DNA of 64,000 nt from Rhizophagus irregularis (taxonomy: Eukaryota; Glomeromycota; Glomeromycetes; Glomerales; Glomeraceae), in the NCBI RefSeq assembly GCF_026210795.1, contig NC_089431.1, positions 2,480,001 through 2,544,000 of the forward strand. The letters run 5' to 3'. Below, in pieces: positions 22,289 to 33,808 of this stretch. How positions within the stretch are numbered: position 1 is the first letter of the stretch; each line of letters begins with the position of its first letter. A program made the position numbers and the translations under genes. The notes below the pieces were generated by a model that worked only from the letters and a program-made list of their open reading frames with translations, was not told the origin of the DNA and searched no databases.

Positions 22289-23203
22289 TTGTTATATTCT
22301 GTTATAATCTACCAAAACGCTAATATGGATTTAGATAGTAAAGCCTATTCCAAGTTAATTCATGCACACAATAGTATTGGAGGCTCTGAAGAATATATAA
22401 GAATTATTGTTGCAATATTGCCTTTAGCAGAAAGACATGATCATGAAACACCAGAAATGTGGTGCTCTCGTATTCGTGATTCATTTAGGAAAATACTAGA
22501 AGAGAACCCAAGAATCCTTTCTAAGAATAGATATATTACAATGTATGAAAAGCTATATGTAGATGATAGGATTCATAATCGTCCAACCAATTATATATAT
22601 TGCAGTGTATGTAACTCCTTAGTTTTCACACCTGCAAATAGTCTTTTTGAGGATCGCTATGGAGATAACCACTTGAAGAGATGTATTTCTGGAAATACTA
22701 TTTCGAATGAACATGCAAGAAGAAATGAAATTCTCAAATCTATTGATACAAGGGAATTTCAGATCTGGCAATATAAACAATACATATTACAAGAAGAGGC
22801 TAAAATTAATCGTCTCCGTCTAGAGCTTTTCTCCCAATCTACCTCAGACTCAGAAAAGGATAAGTTGGCATCGGTATCATATGATTCTGATACTCGTTCA
22901 GTCAGCTATGAAACTTACCTTTCAGCTAAAGCAACTATAGCAGAAAATACTATGCCAAGTGCTCCAAAATTCAAGCCAGCTTGTATTTCTGTTACCTCTG
23001 GTAACCAAGAAATGATTCCACCAACTTCTTATCAGTCATCAAATTGCAAAAGCGATACAGGCGAAATATTTATTTCATCTCGTATGCAAAAGGCAGCTGC
23101 GTTGGAGATTGAAGGATGGAACACTAATCATGATTGTCTAATGACTCGACTGATTCTGAGAAATATTCTACATTATAGACTATTGCTTTTAACTGAAAAT
23201 TAA
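22289..23203 (+). CDS. Unknown protein with C2HC-type zinc motif
   Basis: A single-exon, uninterrupted frame of 304 residues. The second Met at 22325 (MDLDSKAYSKLIHAH) may be the true start. Residues around 107-131 read CSVC, then an FEDRYGDNHLKRC stretch, giving a Cys-x2-Cys...His-x3-Cys zinc site. A Glu/Lys/Arg helical part with IWQYKQYILQEEAKIN follows, then a Ser/Thr-rich tail. I do not recognise the family. It lies just upstream of the gag-like coiled coil of the retrovirus-like element and may belong to it, but the intact frame argues it was active more recently. Confidence 0.6.
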   Translation: MLYSVIIYQNANMDLDSKAYSKLIHAHNSIGGSEEYIRIIVAILPLAERHDHETPEMWCSRIRDSFRKILEENPRILSKNRYITMYEKLYVDDRIHNRPTNYIYCSVCNSLVFTPANSLFEDRYGDNHLKRCISGNTISNEHARRNEILKSIDTREFQIWQYKQYILQEEAKINRLRLELFSQSTSDSEKDKLASVSYDSDTRSVSYETYLSAKATIAENTMPSAPKFKPACISVTSGNQEMIPPTSYQSSNCKSDTGEIFISSRMQKAAALEIEGWNTNHDCLMTRLILRNILHYRLLLLTEN

Positions 23204-25556
23204 TATTATTTAGCCAAAGGTGCAATGTATAACTTATTCTTTATTTTTTATGTTAAATAACTGCATATGATCGCCTAGTAAAATTGGTTGAAGGCGCTAT
23301 ACATAAAATGTATCACCTGCCAAATTTTTCAGATTAGTCCTTAACCCAGATCTCAGTTAAGATTATGCGCTTTCTGAAAATTGATATAAATTGATCCAAG
23401 GGGTTCTCCCATTCTCTTTTATAATCACAAAAAAAGAATGTCATTTCGCAGATCTCACCAAGACAGAAGAACATGCTGAAGAACATAAAGCTGAAAGTAA
23501 GAAGAGAACTATCATCTTCATAGTGAATTGCAGATAGAAGTTAGTGCTATACATGAGCCTAAGCCTAGCTTGCAAGCTGGCTCAAGTTTTTCAAGCCTAG
23601 CAAGTCAAGCACGTTAAAATTCGGCCGACAGCTCACGAGCCAACTTAAAAAAGCTTGAGCTAGTTAATAGGCTTGGCTCAAAAAGCTCAAGCCATAAAAC
23701 GGCTCAGCTCAAAAAGCTCAAGCTGGCTCGCAAGCCATTTAATCCAAATCAAAACGTTAAATAATTCAGTTTAAAAGTTAGTTTTATAATTTTTACATTA
23801 TTTTATTTATTTAATGTTTACAATTATTTTTATTTACAATTTCATTAATCATTTATAATTATTGATCCACCAACACCAGATTTTCACCAGCCTTTAAGGC
23901 ACATTGTTTCTCGTATTGTTGATTCCTTAAGGCTACATCATTTTTGAACAACTAAGTCTGTTCCACCCAAAAATATTCTTTCCACAGGAGCACTAGTTGC
24001 TATAAAAGATCAAAAATAATAAAATAATAATGTTATAAATTAATAAAATTAATATTATAAATAATAAATTAAAATAAAAAATACTATGAACCTGGTATTG
24101 AAAGGTAATCACGAGCCATTTTTGATAAATTCGGGTACTCAATTTCATGCAACTATAAAAAAAATAATAAATAAATAATAATATAATAAATTATATAATA
24201 AAATTAATAAAATAAACATTAGTGTACCTTCCACCACATTAAAATATCAGTTTTACCGAGCTACTCCTTCATTTAGATAAATGCTAAGTTCATCTTTTTC
24301 TTCAATTTTTCGCTTTTTGAAGATATGACCAAAAAGTTCATCATCTGCATCATCAGATGGCTCTACATTTTCTGAAATATTCGGTTTATACGTAGTTTCC
24401 CATAAATTTGTAACTTGTTTTCTTGCCTCTTGAATAAATGACTCTTCCCACATATTGTCTTTATAATATTGAAGCTTTATACGAGAATCTAGTACTATTA
24501 TTAAAAAAACAACAATTAAATATTAACTATAAATATATGTATAATAAATTATGTAAAGTGGATAAATTTACCTGTTGCAGCCGTGTATATTAATCCACTT
24601 GTAAATGTATAATATTTTTTTATTTTTTCAATTGATTGTTTTAATGCACATAAAATCTCATCATTTTCGCTTTCATTATCATCATCACTATCATCATCAT
24701 CCTCCTCCTCATCCTCCTCCTTATCAGATTCTTTTCTTTTATCATATTCATCCTCGAGTTTATCCAATAAAAAATTATACATAGGTATAGTATAAGATAA
24801 TGTCGGGTATTGTTGACTAACACTTAAATCCGTGCATTTTTTATAATGCTATATTATAAAAAAAATTTAATTATTAATATATACATAAATAAGATACGTA
24901 CACAATCAAAATAACAACCTGCAATATTCCACGTATTTCTAAAATACATTCCCATTCCTCTTCCAAAAGTATGTATTTTTTTAAATCTTTATCTGCCGAT
25001 GCTGTATTGTGCAAAGGCTGTATAATTAAAAATTATTAAATTTAATTATAAATTAAAATAAATATTAATAAAATTATATAAATCAAAACCTGTTTTAGTG
25101 TTAATGCTCGTTCTAACATAATCTCAGTAGAGTTCTACCTGGTAGACACGTCAGGTATCAGCTCGAATGGTACCATATTTGCTGCAATACATTGTTGGTT
25201 GAATTTTTCCTGACGTTGGGGTGATGCTTGGATCTTTACAATTACCTTACGAAGCTTTAATTTAATAAAATTAGTCAACCATACAAATTTTAACTATGCT
25301 TCACAATAATATATTACCTTGTATATGGTATCTTTCAAATTGTCTTCCGTGTCTTCAGCTTCTTCAAAAGAATTTTCATCTTCATATAGTAGTGGTACTT
25401 GAAGATTATCAATTAATTCTTCGCAGCTAAATTTATTACGTATGCAAAACAGCGAACACGTTGATTTTTTGGATCAAATGTAATGCTTTTTTTGGCTAAA
25501 GATTGAGAAATTTTATCAAGCATTACATCTATATTAGATGCGTTATCACATGCAAC

Positions 25557-26844
25557 TAGGGATGGGGGTTAATTAACCACGGTTAATTAACCATGGTTAA
25601 TTAACCGTTAATTTTGTTAGTTATGATTGATTTAAAATGGTTAATTAACCGTTATTTATAATTAGCCAATCAAAATGCAGAATTTAAATCATGTGATTAA
25701 ATGATAATCCATTATTTTGTTACACAATTAAATATTAATTAATATAAATATTGATTAAATCTATGATCTACATATTGCATGATCTTTTTTTTAAGATAAA
25801 TTTTTTTAAAAAAACACTTTTTTTTTGCAAATTTATTGTTCATTATCATGGTAAAAAAAAAGGGAACTGTTTGGAAACATTGGACAATAATTACTGAAGC
25901 AGAAAGTAATGAAGAAAGTAGTAGGTCTAAGAAAAAAACACATCCTTCTGTACGTTGTAATTATTGTTCTAAAGTTTTTGAACAAGGTACAGCTAAAAGA
26001 ATGCAAGTTCATCTTAATGATAGTTGTCCTGTAGCTCCGGAAAGTGCAAAAACAAAGAAACAACAAATTCCTGAACTATTAGAAACTTCTGATGCTACTA
26101 CTTCTACTTTTATTCCTACAGTAAAAACATCAAAAAAGCATTTAAAAAATACAACAATTGAGAATTTTGTTGATCGTATGAGTGAAGAAGAACAAGATAC
26201 TCTTGAAATTTTACTAGCTCAAGCATTATTTGCTGCTGGAGTTCCTTTTTCTTTTCTTGAAAATAATTATGTTATTCAGTTTTTTCAACAATTACGTCCA
26301 GCATTCAAATTACCTAATCGAAGAAAACTTGCTGATGAATTACTTGATGATGTTTTTGATGAAGTTAAAGCTGAATGTAATGAACAAATTTTACAAGCTA
26401 AATCTCTTACAATGGTTTCAGATGGTTGGTCTAATATTAATCGAGAATCAGTTCAAAATTTTGTTATTTGTACTCCAAAACCATTATTCTTTCGATGCTA
26501 TTTATTCTGGTGAAGTAATCTCATACAGCTAAATGGGTAGTAATTTTAATGAAAATGAAGAAGATAGTAATAATAGTTCTGATAATGAAAATAAAGAAGA
26601 TGATAATAATAATAGTTCTGATAATGATAGTATATTTGGATTTGAAGCAAATGTTATTAATTTAGATGATGAAGAATAAATAAAATATATTAAAATTTTA
26701 TAATATTTAATAAATTATAAATTTATTTTAACTTCCTTAAAATTATATATACAGGTTATTTATGGGTTAATTAACCGTTAACTAACCGTTAATTAACCGG
26801 TTAATTAACCAAATTCATAACTAACGGTTATTTTACCAACCCTA
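25557..26844. mobile_element. hAT transposon B (1288 bp) nested in hAT-A
   Basis: The ends are TAGGGATGG and its complement CCAACCCTA, flanked by a perfect 8-bp duplication CATGCAAC (25549-25556 and 26845-26852). Subterminal DNA on both sides carries repeats of GGTTAATTAACC. At 1.3 kb it is too short for a full hAT; it is an internally deleted derivative holding only the start and end of a transposase gene. Confidence 0.95.
25836..26513 (+). pseudogene. N-terminal part of hAT-B transposase (BED finger)
   Basis: A 225-residue frame, likely starting at MVKKKGTVWKHW. A BED-type zinc finger is seen as CNYCSKVFEQ followed by MQVHLNDSC. Then TTIENFVDRMSEEEQDTLEI and the hAT N-terminal helical region follow, with LTMVSDGWSNINRESVQNF, where D of SDGW is the first catalytic Asp position. 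The frame then ends and only an acidic Asn/Glu-rich tail (about 26532-26679) remains, so the catalytic centre has been deleted. Confidence 0.8.
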
Positions 26845-28140
26845 CATGCAACTGCTAAAATCTACAAACAGAACAAATCCATTAGTTGGTTAATCATAAA
26901 AAAAGAAATCATAGTAAAGATAAGTTTACCTTAGTTGCTATTCCAAAGTCTTCTAGTGATTCTAAAAATTTACTTGACAAGTTTATTCCCGTATGAGGAC
27001 CTGACAGTATACAAAAGTCTAACGTAGTACATTTCAATTCCCAATTTTCATTTATCCAATGTACACTAATACCGAGAAAAGGGATTTGATTTTTACTTGT
27101 CCATGCATCAACGATAAAGGAGAGATGACCAGGTGTTTCCTATTTGATAGTTTTATTGATTTAAATAAAAACAAGTATTGAAATTTTAAATGTAATAAGA
27201 TTATTTTATTACCTGTAGTTCTTGTCGAAATCTTTCTTTTGCATTTTTGAAATTTTCGGTTAAATCTTGTCGTAAAGTGTTAGCACAAGAAATGTATATG
27301 CCAGGCCAAATAAATGAAATCATATCTTTAAATTCTTCATTTTCAATAACGTTAAAAGGCTGATCATTTATTACGACCCAACGAACTGTTCTTTTTCTAA
27401 AACCTTTTTGACTAAACTAAAAAAGTGTACAATAATAATATTAATATTAAATTTAATCTTGATCAATAAAATATACTTGCATTTTCTTTTTCGGCAGTAA
27501 CTGTATATTTATCCATTTTCCCAACTTTTCTCTGTTTTTGTTCTTTTTGTACTCTCCGAGCCTTCAACAATTTTTGGATGTTTTGCGATATGGCGCCAAA
27601 GTGTAGAAGTTGATTTATCTCCAAAGTTCTTGGAGCAGTAATTACAATACCATCTTTGAGTTTTAAAAGTAAAATATTGATAAGCTTCCGATCTTTTATT
27701 AGATGATAAAGAGCTATTTTCATTTTCGTCAACTTCGATAGCAGGAGAGATTTTTGAAGACGAAAACATTTTGAAAGAATAAAGCAATAAAAAAGTAAAT
27801 GTGCCATTCCTATACTCCGTATTGTATATTTTTTTATACCACCTGTATTTAAACAAATATATGGCACAAGAAAATAGCACCTGACAATATAAAAACGACA
27901 CATTTAGTAATAGAGAATATTTTTTTTAACGTTTTTCATTTTTTCTTTGTCAAATTTAACGTACATCAGCGATAACTGAACTGTATGATGTACCAATTAA
28001 ATGCTTGAATTAGATCGATTCATCATGTGACATTCTAGATTGATAATTGATTATCGTATAATCAATCTTTTTTTCTCATTTACGATATAGGTAATTTTTT
28101 TCTTTTAACGTACAGCTTCTGACAGCTCATTTTTCTCTTT

Positions 28141-28535
28141 ATGAACACGGAATCTCAGTAAATATTTCTTATTTCTATACTTTTATCTTTTAACGAACTA
28201 TACTAACAGTTCATTATTTTTTTTTCATTTTTGTAGGTCTGAGATTTCTATTTTAAAGACTGGGGTGAAACTGAACTCATTTCGAAGGTATAGTATCTTC
28301 CAAAATTGTTTTTTTTTTATATTACGAGATATTAACTATTATCGCTGATTTTTTTTTCTTTTGTAGTCTTGTATACTTAACCTATCGACTTGTTAATACA
28401 AGGGTTTCTATAAAGCATAAAGCGGTAAGTATCTTTGCAAAACTTACTGCATGTATTTATTTTTTAATAAGAACACATCTACATTTTTATTTTTTGTTTT
28501 TATAGGTTTATAGAGTATCGATTAGGAATGTTTGA
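28141..28535 (+). CDS. Hidden four-exon, 51-residue gene inside hAT-A
   Basis: Exons 28141-28157, 28237-28287, 28367-28424 and 28506-28535 join in frame from ATG (MNTESQSEIS) to TGA (ending VYRVSIRNV), giving 51 residues. The three introns are 79, 79 and 81 nt, each GT...AG with a T-rich tract before TAG; intron 1 has a CTAAC branch-like word. Each exon alone is too short to stand out as an open frame. The peptide is basic with beta-prone Val/Tyr/Thr text and no recognised domain. It is transcribed divergently from the transposase (starts 372 bp apart) and ends 460 bp before the right hAT end. It could be a transposon accessory gene or captured cargo. The in-frame splicing is seen; expression is inferred. 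Confidence 0.6.
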
Positions 28536-29191
28536 CATAGAGTCAGTTTCATTATGAAACTTGTTTTAAACAATTTTGAAGAATTTATATATGTATTTTA
28601 TTAAATAAAATATTTATAAACGATATAATAAAATAATCAATGAAATAATTTAGATATTTTAAACTATTTAATGATATAATGATTATAAGTACAGTGGATG
28701 ATTATTGTTAATTTAACGTCCAATTAATTTTTTTCTTTAGTTGTTTAGCGAATAGCAATTATCAATGGATACTATCTGAAATGATCTCTATATAAACTTA
28801 AATAAAACTCAAGCCAGCTCGAGCTAGCTTGAGTCCAGCTTGACTCAAGCCAGGATTTTTCATAGCCTTTCGAGCTTGAATGAACAACTCGAGCCAAGAT
28901 TTTTGCGGCTCATTACAGACTTGACTTGCCGCAGTTTTCTGAGCCAAGCTCAAGCCATGCTTTGGCTCGGCTCAAGCCGGCTCATGTAGAGCACTAATAG
29001 AAGTTGATACTAATTGCCAGAATGAGAGATGAATTAATCAACTGGAACGGGATTATACCTGATGTGAGCATAAAATTCAAAATCTCAATAAGGAGATAAA
29101 GCGCCTTGAAAATGCTTCAAAAGAAGAGATAGTAGAGTTAAAATCTAAAATCTCTACCCTAAAAAGTCAGCTATATCAAGTTAGGAATGAT

Positions 29192-30466
29192 GTGCGAGAT
29201 AAGGGAAAATATATTTCTAGTTTAGAAGAGCAGTTAGTAGAATCTGAGAAACAAGTTAAGAAATTGCGATGCCAAATCAGAAGCATCTCATCACGAAAAA
29301 ATTCGCCTGAACGAGGGAATTCTCCAGACTTGTATAATTCTAATGATAATATAGCCACAATCACAGAGCTAGCAAATACTATAGATGGTTATATGGATAA
29401 TAGAGCAACAACTAGAGATATTCTTATAGACCAAATAAAAAGAGCTACAAGGCAGATACGCCGAAAAGAAAATAATTTGCATCAGGATTTAGTCTGTGAG
29501 CAACGAAGGCATTATGATGCAGAAGCTGAGCGTGATAATGAAATTATACGAAGGCAACTTGCTGAAGGTAGGATAACTAATGTTATTGGTGATCTCCATC
29601 AATATCAAACTAATACTCAAAACCAGGTAAATAGAATGATAGGTAATATGGCAAGAAAACAAGCCCGTATAGGTGTGCTAGTACAAGAAAAATTTGCCTT
29701 ACAATTCTTGTATCAGCGAAATGTCCACCACTTACAGCAAAGTAGAGGGGATATAGGTCTGTTAGAATTTAATCGAAACAGGCTCTATGAACGATATGAG
29801 AAATGGAAAAATAAAATCCAAGCAGAGCGCCAGAATAATTTAAATTTACAGGGACAAATTTTGGCGCTTCAGAATAATCCACCTAATCAAGTAAACATGG
29901 CAGGAATACCTCATCCATATTTTGACTGGGATGATAGTATCCCAGACTTTCTTGCACAACTTAGACTAGACTTGCAGAATCGAAGAATAAATTCAAATGA
30001 TAATGCAGCAGGTCCTCCAACAGGAAGAGATAATGCAATAGGACATTTAAGAGCCTGTATGAGAGGAAGGACTTTAGAATGGTTCGATGATGAGATTACT
30101 ACAAAGCAGAATTGGGAGCTAACTAACTTACTCGATAATACAGGGCAGGTTAACTTAGTTGCAGTAAATGGGCGAACTGCAGTACAAATAGGAGCTAATG
30201 CATTAAATGAGGCTGTTGGCCAACCAGGAAATGCAATAGTCAAGTTAAGAGCTGTAGAAGATGCTTGGAATGAAGACTGGCATATAGCAGGTGGCTGTCC
30301 TACTAATGCTTCTGTAAATGCACCAAATGCTAATGCTGGAAATACAGTAGCTGATATTCGATTTGGTCAAGCCGTATGGTGGCTAAAAACTTATTTCCCT
30401 ACAGTAGAAGAGGAACTTCAGGATTTGATGTATGGAACAATCAGAAAGGGAGACATGACTAATTGA
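29192..30466 (+). pseudogene. Gag-like coiled-coil region of the retrovirus-like element
   Basis: The longest open stretch of the fossil: about 425 codons with an N-terminal coiled coil (ISSLEEQLVESEKQVKKL), a long basic helical part, then a globular part with HPYFDWDDSIPDFLAQL and HLRACMRGRTLEWFDDEI. That last segment is typical of gag/capsid-like proteins of fungal LTR kin. Capsid-like text continues at about 30463-30700 (LYRKILQIDRRANYRPKEL). It is part of a broken element. Confidence 0.6.
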
Positions 30467-30718
30467 CTATAGATGAATTATATAGAAAAATATTACAAAT
30501 AGATAGACGAGCCAACTATAGACCTAAAGAATTACGTAGAAAGTTCTTAGATGCTTTACCACTTTTATGGCTTGAAAAAGCTGAAGATATTGGTGAACAT
30601 TTGCCATTAGATGAATTAGCTAAAAAGCTTTATGAGATAGAATTACGCCGAATAGCTAGACATAAAAGAGATAGAACATCTGATCCACTAGTATCTAATC
30701 GAGCATCTTGGCAAATAT

Positions 30719-31360
30719 ATGAACTTTCACCTGTTTCAACCTCACAAGTCACAACAGCATGGAATATCTTTAGAAGATATGCAAAAAGCAATCCAGAATG
30801 CACTAGCACAGCAAAAAACTGAATACCAGTCTTTATTAGAAAAACAAAAAGCCGATTTCCAATCACAAATAGTCCAGCAAACTAAAAAGATACCTCCACC
30901 AGTTCCTCCTAAAAATATGGAACAGCTTCTTGATACATATGAAAGCGCTAATCCTATCCCTGATACACTTACTAGGGAAGAAATAATGAGAGTAGTCACA
31001 AAAGCTTATGAGCCACCTCCTAAACCGCAAAAGCCAGAAAAGTTGCAATCATCTAGAATCGATAGATTAGAGTCAAAAATAGATGAAATTGGTCAGATGA
31101 CATTTAAGTTTGCTAGGAGATCACTTAATGATCAATCTCAAAAGCCTTTTTATTGCAGTAATTGCAGACAGAAAGGGCATAAGAAGAACGATTGCCCAAG
31201 GTTAAATCCTGTAGCTAAATCCAATTTTACTCAATGTTACTATCCTCAACTTCCATCTACACAGCCCCAATATATGCCTTCAGATTCAGATAATGAAGAA
31301 GATGGTTATAACAAAGTAGAAAATGGGTGGTATTATGCACTGGAAAAAAAAAACAGGTAA
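30719..31360 (+). pseudogene. Zinc-knuckle nucleocapsid-like region
   Basis: A Gln/Lys coiled-coil and Pro-rich linker (IPPPVPPKNM) precede one CCHC zinc knuckle, CSNCRQKGHKKNDC, followed by an acidic tail. This is the nucleic-acid-binding end of a gag-type protein. It belongs to the broken element. Confidence 0.7.
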
Positions 31361-31574
31361 ATGAGAAAGCTGGCCAGTGATACTAATGCAATCTCACCCC
31401 TAGAATCTAGCCAACCTGAAACGTACAATCAGCTATTGTCTAAGCTCTCACCACCGATACGAAAAATGTGCTTGTCTCGAAAGGCTCAGGAGGAGGAATC
31501 GAAAGAATCAGATGAGTAGTTGTCATCTTTACAATATCTGAATGCTAATATAAATGACTTAATTATTTCTAAAT

Positions 31575-32021
31575 CTTTTTTTAGATACCGCCAGTGAGTT
31601 CAGTAGTATAAATGATCCAGCAATCAAGGCGCTTGGATGGAAGGCTGATAAACCATCTAATTTTGCTATAAAGGGCAATTCCAAATATATCACCGATTCA
31701 TTAGGATGATATACAGATGTGCCAGTTACTTTGAATGATAAAAAAGATAAGACGGTCACAGTTATTGGAAATTTTGTTCATATTGATAATGGTGAAACAG
31801 AACCAATGCTATTTTTTGGTATGTCAAACATTCGAAAGGTTCAAGGCATTCCCGATCCAAATAAAAACCAGTTTCGCATAAAGTTACATGGAAAGGCATA
31901 TATTATCCCAACCTTTAGCAAGGCCCCGGTAGTCAAAGATCCGTCAAAAGAAGATCAGGACCAAACATCTACCAACTCCTCTAGCCCAAATAGTGAAGAG
32001 GACTTAAAAAAAAGTGCGTAA
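31575..32021 (+). pseudogene. Aspartic-protease-like region
   Basis: The text FLDTASEFSSINDPAIKALG carries Asp-Thr-Ala in the place of the retropepsin Asp-Thr/Ser-Gly. A beta-rich stretch (VPVTLNDKKDKTVTVIG, EPMLFFGMSNI) follows, as in gag-pol proteases. The assignment is from pattern only. It belongs to the broken element. Confidence 0.5.
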
Positions 32022-32108
32022 AGCTTGAAGAGCAACTATTAAAAACTGAGAGATGGCTTGACATGGCATTAAATGCAGGTAATATTCTTGCAGAAAAATG
32101 CTTACGAC

Positions 32109-32612
32109 TTATGGAGAATAGATCGGATGCATGACAGCTTCTCTAGTAATATTTACTAATTTATTAAGATCAAATTCCCGTCTAGATGTATCATCTTTAA
32201 AAGAATTGGCTACTTTATCTGCAGAAGAAAATTCATCTTTTGGCTTTATACTAGCCTTTTTTTTCTGACTAACTTTATCTTTTCGCCCATTAGTTACTGT
32301 ATTCAGACTATTAGAATTTGCATCATTCTCATTATCCATAGGATATTCCATATGAGTGATCCCATCTTCTTGTATGATAGTAGAGGAGGAAGTATTATGT
32401 AAAGATTCCTGATTATTTTCTGAAATCTGGTCAGAGATGCTGACAGATTCTATGATTCTGCACCATTCCTCGGTAGGTTTAGGAGGCCTCTTATTATCAA
32501 TTATTTTTTGATATGTTGTTGATCCTATACGATGCTTTTTACACATAATATGCCGAGCATCTGGAATATTATTCTGAGCATTTCTAATTTCTTCAATAGC
32601 TTCAGATGACAA
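32109..32612 (-). pseudogene. Reverse-strand accessory frame, unknown
   Basis: The frame contains RHIMCKKHRIGSTTYQKIID and NKRPPKPTEEWCRI, a possible helix-turn-helix-like basic segment, then an acidic Asn/Ser-rich tail. It lies between the protease and integrase parts of the fossil, in opposite orientation. No family is recognised. Confidence 0.4.
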
Positions 32613-32724
32613 GCGTCAGGCATCTGATCTAAGAAATTTACGAGTATGGGTTGTTTGTTTTTTGCTCATAGTTTGCTAGTAATAAATCTGTATAATACTA
32701 ATAAAAAACTTGTAGAAAATTTAT

Positions 32725-32930
32725 TTGATATTGGTCTGACATTAGTCTGGCATTAGTCTGGCATTGGTTTGTTACATATATGTAGTTTGCTTTCTTTACA
32801 ATATAGCGTACTATAATCATGATTCAAATAAAAAATAGGTTTAGGATATATATACTTTAAATATCATATTTGTTTTAAATTAGTTTATTATTGGTCTTTT
32901 ATTAGTTTGATATTGGTTTGATTCTGAACT
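32725..32930 (+). repeat. Short degenerate repeats (ATTAGTCTGGC type)
   Basis: The words TTGGTCTGACATTAGTCTGG and ATTAGTCTGGCATTGGTTTG run in tandem with a period of about 11-12 bp, with a second, more diverged cluster at 32890-32925. They lie between the coding parts of the retrovirus-like element. Confidence 0.55.
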
Positions 32931-33081
32931 CCCTTTTTCCATATTTGAAAAAAATATACATATGAATAATAATTTCGCTGATAGCCATCAGGAAAAAAAA
33001 ATCATAAAAAACTTTGCCTTCAAATAAATTCATATGGCAAATATACATACGATAAATGAAATAAATAATGGGGCACCCTTG

Positions 33082-33575
33082 CACAGGTCGAAAAGTGAAA
33101 AATCAGGCACCAATTGGTGCCTGATTGGCATTTTCGCCAAATATCGTCACCAATCAGACAGTTTGCTAACTTTTGATCCAGTGATCAGAAAAGGATGAGA
33201 TATAGCTCATTGGAATCGTCTCAACATAACGAATCTAATGGTAGTAAAATCTCATTTCTAGGATTAATACTTGATGAGAAATTAAGTAAAATATAAAAAA
33301 TAAAAATGTATCATTTATATTTTATTTAATTTTTTATTAACTATTAATCCTAGAGATGCGATTTTACTACCATTAGATTCGTCTTGTTGAGGCGATTCCA
33401 ATGAGCTATATTTCATTCTTTTCTGATCACTGGATCAAAAGTTAGCAAACTGCCTGATTGGTGACGATATTTGGCGAAAATGCCAATCAGTTACTAATCG
33501 GTTACCAATCAGGTACCTGATTGGTGACCGATTGGTGACTGATTGATGCCTGATTTTTTACTTTTCGACATGTTG
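33082..33575. mobile_element. Foldback MITE (about 494 bp)
   Basis: The left half is repeated inverted in the right half for about 200 bp. Left words GTCGAAAAGTGAAAAATCAGG and TGATCCAGTGATCAGAAAAG reappear complemented at the right. The ends CACAGGTCGAAA and CAACATGTCGAAA recall the CACTGGTCGAAA ends of the CACTA element at 40.3 kb, so it may be a CACTA-related non-autonomous element. Inside are several ACCAATCAGG/CCTGATTGGT words. It is inserted in the retrovirus-like element. The target duplication is unclear. Confidence 0.75.
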
Positions 33576-33808
33576 ATGTGAAAAATGCATCTATGGTTAT
33601 TAATAGCTACCTTCGAAGAGGTGAATTTATTGTATTTGATCTCAGGCTAGAAATAAAACGATCTCCTTGCAATCCGCTTTAAGGTTTGTCACTCCCTAAA
33701 CCTGCAAAAAGAGATAATGGTAAGGCAGAAGCACAAAGAAAAAAGTGCCTCAGCTAATGAGTAGAATCTGACTTAATAGATACCAGCTTTTTTTCGTAAT
33801 TATAAAAA

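Larger units (their letters stand above)
23880..27769 (-). pseudogene. hAT transposase of transposon A, interrupted
   Basis: The start is at 27769 (MFSSSKISP). A BED-type zinc finger follows (W-YCNYC...LWRHIAKH, about 27560-27670). Next are the hAT catalytic-core pieces around 26860-27420 (VRWVVINDQPFN, FIVDAWTSKNQIPFLGIS), CDNASNIDVMLDKI at about 25510-25560, acidic linkers at 24250-24780, and the C-terminal dimerisation part ending YPNLSKMARDYLSIP and TSAPVERIFLGG at 23960-24160. Introns of 60-100 nt separate the exons. The 1288-bp hAT-B insertion interrupts the coding sequence near 25557, so no full protein can be made from this copy. It could still be mobilised by a transposase from elsewhere, because both ends are intact. 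Confidence 0.8.
23542..28996. mobile_element. hAT transposon A (5455 bp) with 8-bp TSD
   Basis: The ends are TAGTGCTATACATGAGCC and its reverse complement with one mismatch. Both are flanked by a perfect 8-bp target duplication ATAGAAGT (23534-23541 and 28997-29004). Subterminal regions are dense in GCTCAAGCC/GGCTTGAGC words on both sides (23570-23740 and 28805-28985), as expected for hAT transposase binding. It encodes a reverse-strand hAT transposase, now interrupted by hAT-B, and a small spliced gene on the + strand. It sits inside the gag-like region of the retrovirus-like element. Confidence 0.95.
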
